A stretch of DNA of 64,000 bases from NCBI GenBank assembly GCA_022478985.1, contig JAKSZP010004217.1, forward strand, positions 54,514 through 118,513, in the 5' to 3' direction. Source of the DNA: Massospora cicadina (taxonomy: Eukaryota; Entomophthoromycota; Entomophthoromycetes; Entomophthorales; Entomophthoraceae). Shown here piece by piece: positions 57,845-64,000 of the stretch; position 1 is the stretch's first letter; the number at the start of each line of letters is the position of its first letter. Made by a program: the position numbers and the translations under genes. The notes beneath the pieces were generated by a model, which saw only the letters and a list, made by a program, of their open reading frames with translations, had not been told where the DNA came from and did no database searches.

Positions 57845-59240
57845 GTGCCTATTGCCGTTTAAGGGCTGGGAGAATGTGGTAAAAGGCACAGGTTTGGTGT
57901 TCGCACCGCCTAAAGTTCAAAAATACCCCAGGGACACCGGTGGCCTGGATAAAAACAAGAAAACTGCAGTGAGATTTTGCTGGAAATCTTAGAATGGCAA
58001 GCCAAATGTAACCAATACGTCAAAACTCCCCACTCACAGCCACTGTCATCAGTGGAATTTGGAGTCCAAGTTTACCTGGACATTAATTCAACAGCTCTCT
58101 GGGAGAAGTTTTGCAGGGACATATGCACCCACTTCCCAGAAGTTGTGTATGTAGCACCACACTTGATGACCTGCATTTGGTTGGATCTCAGGTTCAAAAC
58201 AGTAAAAGCAGCAGACACAGCTGCACAAGTGCATGTGGTGGTCAACATTACAGAGGGTCAACGGGTGGTTGAAACCAAGTGCACGCAATGGACAAAGTCA
58301 AATCAAATTTTATAACTTTTAATTTCCTCCCCATGACCGTTAAGTGTGAAGTCCTTGTGAGGCATCTCAAAGCAGGACTTTAAAGCTATGGGGTATCAGC
58401 TCCTTCAAAATGCAAACTTTTTTACTGATGACTGAACTCAGAACAGGCAAAGCTATCAAAGTGATTACTTATTTTCAGGGGTATCTGAGGACCTAACTCA
58501 GATCCCACAAGCCATGACACTCACCATAAATGAACAACAGACTCAACCGTCCCATGTAAAAGTTGACAGCACACCGCCCATATTACTCATTGTCAGGCGG
58601 TTGGCCACAAGTTACGCACTTGTCCCACCATAGAGGGTATCACATATAAAGCATTCTCAGAAGCAATGAGTGAGGGTAAAGTGAACCCACAGTAGATTCT
58701 AGAGTCTCATTCCTATGGGGCAAACAGGGGTTCTATCCAGGTAAAACCTGTGTCCCCACAAGAATGAAAAAAAGAAAAACAACAACGCTGAGCACAGACC
58801 AAGGCAGTGGCCACGGCGGCCTCCGCCATCTCCTGCACAGATCCAAGCTGACCATACTGAGTTTCCACTTTGGTGGAATTATAAAATACCATCCAATCAG
58901 AGGGGTGACCCAGCCCTCAAACCCACAATATGTGCATGATACACACCCGCTGTATTATGCAAACAAACGCAAGCGGATTTTACAACCTAGATTTAGCAGA
59001 TTTTTTGGAGAAGAATTGTTAGACATACTCAACGGTGCACCGCAAATCCCTAGTAATTTGAAAAACTGCAAAGAGAAAAAAACCAACAAACAAAGAGATC
59101 CTTAATTAAAGAAGCCCTCAAAGATAATACATATACACCTAACACTACGCCATCCTTAAACACTCACCTAAAGGAAAAGGAAAGACTGCTGAGCTTGCAT
59201 GGCAGCAAGGAGCGACAGGGTCTGAGGGGCCCTTCCCTCA
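57845..59240 (+). pseudogene. Element J ORF1
   Basis: Pieces read KGTGLVFAPPKVQKYPRDTGG, then from 57977 a 112-codon stretch (LWEKFCRDICTHFPEVVYV). A knuckle at about 58582-58625 has ITHCQAVGHKLRTC: C-x4-H-x4-C with the first Cys replaced by Ile. A Lys-rich tail follows up to about 59240. This is the usual LINE ORF1 layout. Stops are frequent. Confidence 0.65.
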
Positions 59241-59259
59241 CTCCTAAGGAGTGATGGGG

Positions 59260-59960
59260 GTATTCTTTACAATAGGGACGCTGAACATCGCCGTATTTGA
59301 GGCCTTACCATCCCAGGCTAATAAACTAAGTTTCCTAAAAAATAATTTACCTGTGGACATCCTGGCAATCCAGGAAACCCACTGTAAGCAAGGTACCAAG
59401 GACACATTGGCAACCATGCTCCTCCCTTCCCAATCCTTTTGGTCGCCGCACTGTGGGGTGCTGATATAGGCAAACTGAAATTTTGAATTTTTGAAAAAAC
59501 AACACATATTGATGGACATGTGCTAGTCATGACCTTTTCATGGGACGCCAAAGTGCACAATAATTAACATCTAAACCCCGACTTGTGTGCAGATTTAATG
59601 GAAATTCATCTCAGAATTTGCCTCCCTCCCCCTTCCATCCAAATACTTTGTGGTCGGTGACCTAAACTGTTGGGACAACCAAGCCACCAACTGATGGCCA
59701 CCCGCGTCTACTCCACCACAGGAACATATTGAATTTCAGGTGATGAAAGCCTCCTTGGTCCTCTTTGATAAAATCATCAAGCAAGCACTGTACTACCCAA
59801 CATGTCACACCCCCATGTAAACAACGTGCAGTTGGTGTATATGTCCCATATAGATTTCATTCTAGCCCCACTGGATTTTCATTCCAGATCTCACAATTTA
59901 AAATGACGAAGATAGATTTCTCAGACCATAGGGTGGTCTCAGTGTCATTTACTTTGTTGA
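59260..59960 (+). pseudogene. Element J ORF2 endonuclease domain
   Basis: FFTIGTLNIAVFEALPSQ gives the N-terminal T-x-N motif. LPVDILAIQETHCKQG carries the catalytic Glu (Q-E-T-H). In another frame, FVVGDLNCW near 59650 holds the D-x-N motif. IDFSDHRVVSVSF near 59910 holds the S-D-H motif. This is the EEP-type endonuclease that nicks the target DNA. Stops and at least three shifts are present. Confidence 0.88.
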
Positions 59961-60779
59961 GTCTGGTGCCACAGGCACCTAAAAGGAGAAAACTTTGCCA
60001 AGCCGTTCTCTTTTTTAGTACTAGTGGTGCCCAACCCAAAAGGGGGAGCCGCCACGCATCTTTATTCGCAAATGGGCAAAACAAAGGGATTAATATGAAT
60101 TAAAAAATTCCTAATATAGCCCCTAGGTTACTAGCCTAGGAAGCCATATCAGATGGCGAGGAGGCTTCGGGGATTTATTGTCCAGTGCCTGCTTTAGCTG
60201 GCGGACCATGGTGGACAGCATTGGGGTGGGAGCATCAGCGACATGGAGCATAAGGAGGTATAGTTGGTGGTTTTTCTTCATTAATGAGGCTGGCGGTGTC
60301 CATCGCCTCAACGTATTGAGCAAGTTGATGCTCTTGCCCAGCCGTTCTCAAGATAACTGCATTCTAAAGTTAGATGGACACTGCCACATTGACACAGCAG
60401 TTTACAAAACCTTTCTGTGAGGATCCCCTTATCAACCTGGGCAAAATTAAAAAAGCTGCAATTTCCCAAGCTTGCCACACTTTGTAGTGGCACTCTCAGG
60501 CTGCTTTGGCAGTCATCAAATGCGCCTTGGTGGAGGTGGACCACTTGGAGAATAATGTACCAAGATAGGGTAAGGCCCTGATTGGGATCATAAATGGGAT
60601 GAAGAATTGGCGTGTCTTAAAGCGCTAATCAGAAAACACAAACATCGCATTTGTGTACAGTTTAAAGCAAAGAATATTGCTGCGGACAAAAATGCTCTGC
60701 ATGTTTTTTCCGCCAATTTTCCACCCCACGCCAAAACTTGCCCTGCAGACTAGTAAGGAATTTGGACAAATCCATCGCA

Positions 60780-61870
60780 GAAATGCTGGCAGAAGTATTT
60801 ACTGAAGTTCAAAAATATAATTCTGAGTTATACAGGGTCAACCCAGTTAATAAAAATGAAATAGATGAATTTCTCACCGGTACACACATTCATATTGCTT
60901 CCTGATATCTGGAGCTTATGAATTTAATAACTTGAGACAAACTTTGGTACGCCGTTTGTGGTGCACCACACAGGAAGAGACCAGGTCCAGATGGGATTTC
61001 TTACGAATTCTATAAAAAATATTTCAAAATATTTATTTCCCCTAATTTTAGCCTCAATTAAAAAATTGTCTCTTAGAGACACATCTCTTCCCACGAGACA
61101 AGAGGCTTATATGATCACGTTGTTTAAGAAGGGTGATAAGCTAGACTTGCAAACTGGCGCCATATTTATCTCCTTAACACTGATACCAAAATTTTAACAA
61201 AAATAATGGCTAACAACTTAGGGGTCATTGCATCTGAGGTAATATACCCAGAGCAATTTGGCTTTATTACCAAAAAGGTCAATTTGGGGCAATATATATA
61301 CTGTGGCTAATGTATGCCAATCCACAGATACTGTGGCGCTTATGTTTTTAGACCAACAAAAAGCGCATGACAGGTTCAACTGGTAATATCTCAGGTCCTT
61401 ATTACCAGTTTTACCTCCCCCACGGCTCATCAGTTGGGCAATGATGCTCACTGAATCAGCTACAATGGCAGTACGAGGACCAAGATTCCTCACTGATGTG
61501 GTGCGCCTTCAAAAGGCCTTCTCCAAGGGGACCCTCTGAGCCCACTTTTATACAATTTCAGCCGTGACCCACTTCTCCGCAGAACAAATTCATATATTAC
61601 TGTTTTACAAGTGCAAGGCCAAGCACCAGTTAAGATGCTTGCATTTGTGGATGAATGTTTGGTTGGGATGTCCAGCAACCATGATGCACGCAAACTGGAG
61701 TTTACAATTAGGGGATACTCCAAGGCTAGCAATGCAGCCCTCAACACATCCAAAACTGAAATCATCCTTCTGGGTATATACCAAACACACTGGTCTCCGG
61801 TGACCCTCAATCAGAGAAACCCAGTAGTTCAGTATATCATCAGATCACCCAGGTAACCACCCCAAAGCAC
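60780..61870 (+). pseudogene. Element J ORF2 reverse transcriptase domain
   Basis: P-G-P-D-G-I-S-Y-E-F-Y at about 60978 is the conserved LINE RT block. ITLFKKGDKLDLQ (about 61113) and the P-I-S-L-L-N-T-D region follow. FGFITKK is near 61258. The active-site box at about 61635-61655 reads A-F-V-D-E rather than F-A-D-D, so the second catalytic Asp is Glu. Not functional. Confidence 0.88.
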
Positions 61871-62089
61871 TTATCTCGTGCTACCATTTGTGACCAGCCC
61901 CACTGAGGGCCCAGTGCGACACCTGGGAATATGAATAGGACGGCTGAATATACCAACTAAATAATGAAACATCATATACTAGTTAATGTAAAAAAGCATA
62001 TCACATCATTAAGGGGTCAACAAACCAGCTTAACAGGTAGAGTAGTGCTTGCCAACACTACTATTCTGTCAAAAGTATGGTTTGCAGCC

Positions 62090-63160
62090 CATGCAATCAC
62101 TTTCTTCCCATCTTTTTTGCTTAGATATATGCCCTCTTACAAGGGTGGCTTTGGGTAGGTTGATATCCCCCTGTGCGATTGGAAGTCCTCTATGGTCTAC
62201 ACCAAAGCGAGGGAATGGGCCTAATTAACTACGTGGGCCAAGAATCCAGTATTCTGGGTATATGGATTGCTTCAGTAACCAACCCCTCACTCCCAACCCA
62301 ACATTGGTCTCACGTGGCAAAATAACTTTGCCCATGCCATTGGCCTCCATAACCCCGCTAACCTCAACTCTCTTCATGCATATATGGCAACTCACCCAAC
62401 TGAAGCAGGCCTGCATGGGACCTACGCCCATTTCAAAAGAAGTTTACTTATTAAGAGGAGTGCACAATGGAGGATCAGTATCAGCGGGTATACCTCGCAG
62501 AGGGGTCGCCCTACCTCCCCAATTAAAAGAGAAAGTTCAAGGACAAGCCATTCTAAACAATTTGATACCCAGGAGGTCCCATACCATGGCAAGAGTGGAA
62601 TATCTGGACATGTTGGACATCCCATACTCCCTAGAAACCCAGAAAGACATATGGAAGTACACCCATCACCATATTTTACAGCCACAAGTTTGTTCGCATA
62701 TGTGGCGCTGTTTGAAACATTATACCATACTACAGAGCAATCCAACGCATCACACTCCTCGTGTGTTGTGTGTAACCAGTATGGTACTTTGGTTCATCAC
62801 CTGGAAGAGTGCTCACCTTCAAAAGCAATCAGGCGTAAGGTTCAGCGTCTCTTTTGCCAAGAGCAAACACAGACCTTCAGCCTACTAAAGAACATCTTCG
62901 CCTTTTCCTTAAATTCCCTTATATGATCTTCCCTCTGAGTCTTAGTGGTGGCAATTACTATGTGGACTATCCACACGGTTGTCCTGGATGCCATTTAGAT
63001 TTATACTCTCACCCTCCAGAAAGCTGTATGACGATTCCAGTCGCACCTTATGGACCACTTTCAAGCATGGTTGTTTGGATATCTACCATCTCGTCAACAA
63101 CAGTTGGTCTTATCCTAGTTCCCAGTATGGTTCATCACTTCAGACCCTTTCCTTAATACG
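62090..63160 (+). pseudogene. Element J ORF2 C-terminal region with zinc finger
   Basis: GGFG (about 62143) is the usual G-G-x-G block after the RT thumb. In a later frame SSCVVCNQYGTLVHHLEECSP (about 62757-62819, C-x2-C-x7-H-x4-C) is the C-terminal zinc finger of LINE ORF2 proteins. The tail, for example WFITSDPFLNTFLIVAQNSN in one frame near 63125, continues to about 63230. Confidence 0.8.
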
Positions 63161-63299
63161 TTCTTAATAGTGGCGCAAAACTCTAATTATGATACTTACT
63201 TCCTTAAATTGGCGTTCCCGCTGGCAACAGGAGACAGCATTAGCTTCTCTGGGGTGCCTATAGCATATATTAGTGCTTGATTATTATTACATATTGGAA

Positions 63300-64000
63300 G
63301 CGTCCATCTCATGGTCAGCCTTGCCCAAATTGAATTTAAATTTGAATAGAACTTAATAATGCTATTTGGATCTGCTTTTTAAATAAAGTTACTTGGGAAT
63401 TTATAGGGGAATTGGCGATCAACTCCTCAGTTGGCCCCTCAGCCATGAAGTGGCAGCTGTTGCTATTGAATTACCCAGCAAAGTCTCTTCTGGTAATGGT
63501 CTTCTACATCGGCTAAGGATTCCTCTGTTGGACATTCCAGAGACCTGAAAAAAGAAAGAGCCTGAAAATGTGTCCCTAACGTTCCCGCTTGATCACAGTG
63601 AACCAACAAATTTGGCTAGTGACTGCTTAGATAATGGGACTCTTTACCCATTATAGCAGGTCGCGAGTCAACTTATCAATTAGCTAATTACAGGCAGCTT
63701 TACTCACCTCACAACTACTTATTAAATTCCCAATAAATTGGTGATTAAATCTGATCAATCCCAATTGGCGCAACTAATAGCTAATCAATGATCAACTATC
63801 AGATGCCTTGATTCTGTCAGCAACTCTGCCCAATGAGATCTTAAGTATTCACGCGGATATATCCAAAACAGATCTGGACTTGACGAATTGCTCAATCATC
63901 TGAAGACATTAAGCCAATATTGAAATCAACTGATACTCAATTCATTTGCTAGCGGGACTTATCCCATGAAAACCAGCAGATAACCTAAGAAGTTAAAAAA
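63300..64000. other. Right end, nothing recognised
   Basis: No open reading frame of note. AATAAAGTTACTTGGG at about 63382 could be a polyadenylation signal, but no gene upstream other than J would use it. Confidence 0.5.

Larger units (their letters stand above)
57840..63290 (+). mobile_element. Element J: non-LTR retrotransposon (LINE), two ORFs
   Basis: Reads in order ORF1 (RNA-binding), apurinic-type endonuclease, reverse transcriptase, and C-terminal zinc finger with tail. No LTRs. All frames are interrupted. The 5' end is placed by the first ORF1-like sequence (about 57845, KGTGLVFAPPKVQKYPRDTGG). The 3' end is not marked by a clear poly(A) tail; coding-like sequence ceases near 63290. 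Only one copy is visible. Confidence 0.88.

Noticed and set aside
62262..62888. Two long overlapping frames (62262-62888 and 62384-62926) as separate genes
   Set aside because: Both lie within J's ORF2 C-terminal region, and only one carries the zinc finger; the overlap reflects a frameshift.

Overview
The window is eukaryotic repeat DNA, most likely from a large, retrotransposon-rich fungal genome. The signs are a chromodomain-bearing Ty3/gypsy element of fungal type, a two-ORF LINE, and long AT-rich spacers. An early-diverging lineage such as Entomophthorales would fit, but that is a low-confidence inference. No host protein gene, rRNA, tRNA or CRISPR array could be supported. Almost everything recognisable is an LTR retrotransposon or LINE carrying stops, frameshifts and nested insertions.

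Layout. Element A (+, 1-13192) is a Ty3/gypsy copy whose 5' LTR is cut by the window edge. It is split at codon level in its RT by complete element B (-, 3505-10863; target duplication AGCTA). A itself ends against a minus-strand RT fragment (M, 13200-13530), so A probably landed in M. L (about 15784-19467) is a short LTR element with 0.7 kb direct repeats and an internal region I could not identify. Element E (+, 21596-41710) is an old copy of the A/B/D relatives. It was inflated from about 7.4 kb to 20.1 kb by three insertions: D (-, 23140-29312), a solo LTR N (32937-33607) and chromovirus F (+, 34096-39965). G (-, about 42350-49430) is an older relative. H (49486-51146) is a LINE ORF1-like gene with no ORF2. 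K (53727-55530) is a 1.8 kb LTR element with an exact 5-bp target duplication and almost no coding capacity. J (about 57840-63290) is a LINE with ORF1, endonuclease, RT and a C-terminal zinc finger. The stretches 41711-42350, 51300-53720, 55536-57840 and 63300-64000 hold nothing I can name.

How the parts relate. A, B, D, E and G share one primer-binding site (TGGTGCTCACTACAGGGG), about 7.1-7.4 kb full length (A is shorter), and the order gag, protease, dUTPase-like domain, RT, RNase H, integrase. Four unusual traits recur. (1) A dUTPase-like domain between protease and RT has kept fold-building segments but lost the catalytic motifs. (2) A, B, D and E have D-M-G or its remnant at the protease active site in place of D-S/T-G. 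(3) An inverted repeat brackets the polypurine tract and LTR boundary in A, B and D. (4) A conserved TAG-AG-ATG joins gag to pro-pol in A, B and D. B and D also share a sharply bounded 546-bp tract with only 3 mismatches between much more diverged flanks.

Percent identities are hand counts from reading the sequence. Coordinates given as approximate are so because the boundary could not be fixed.
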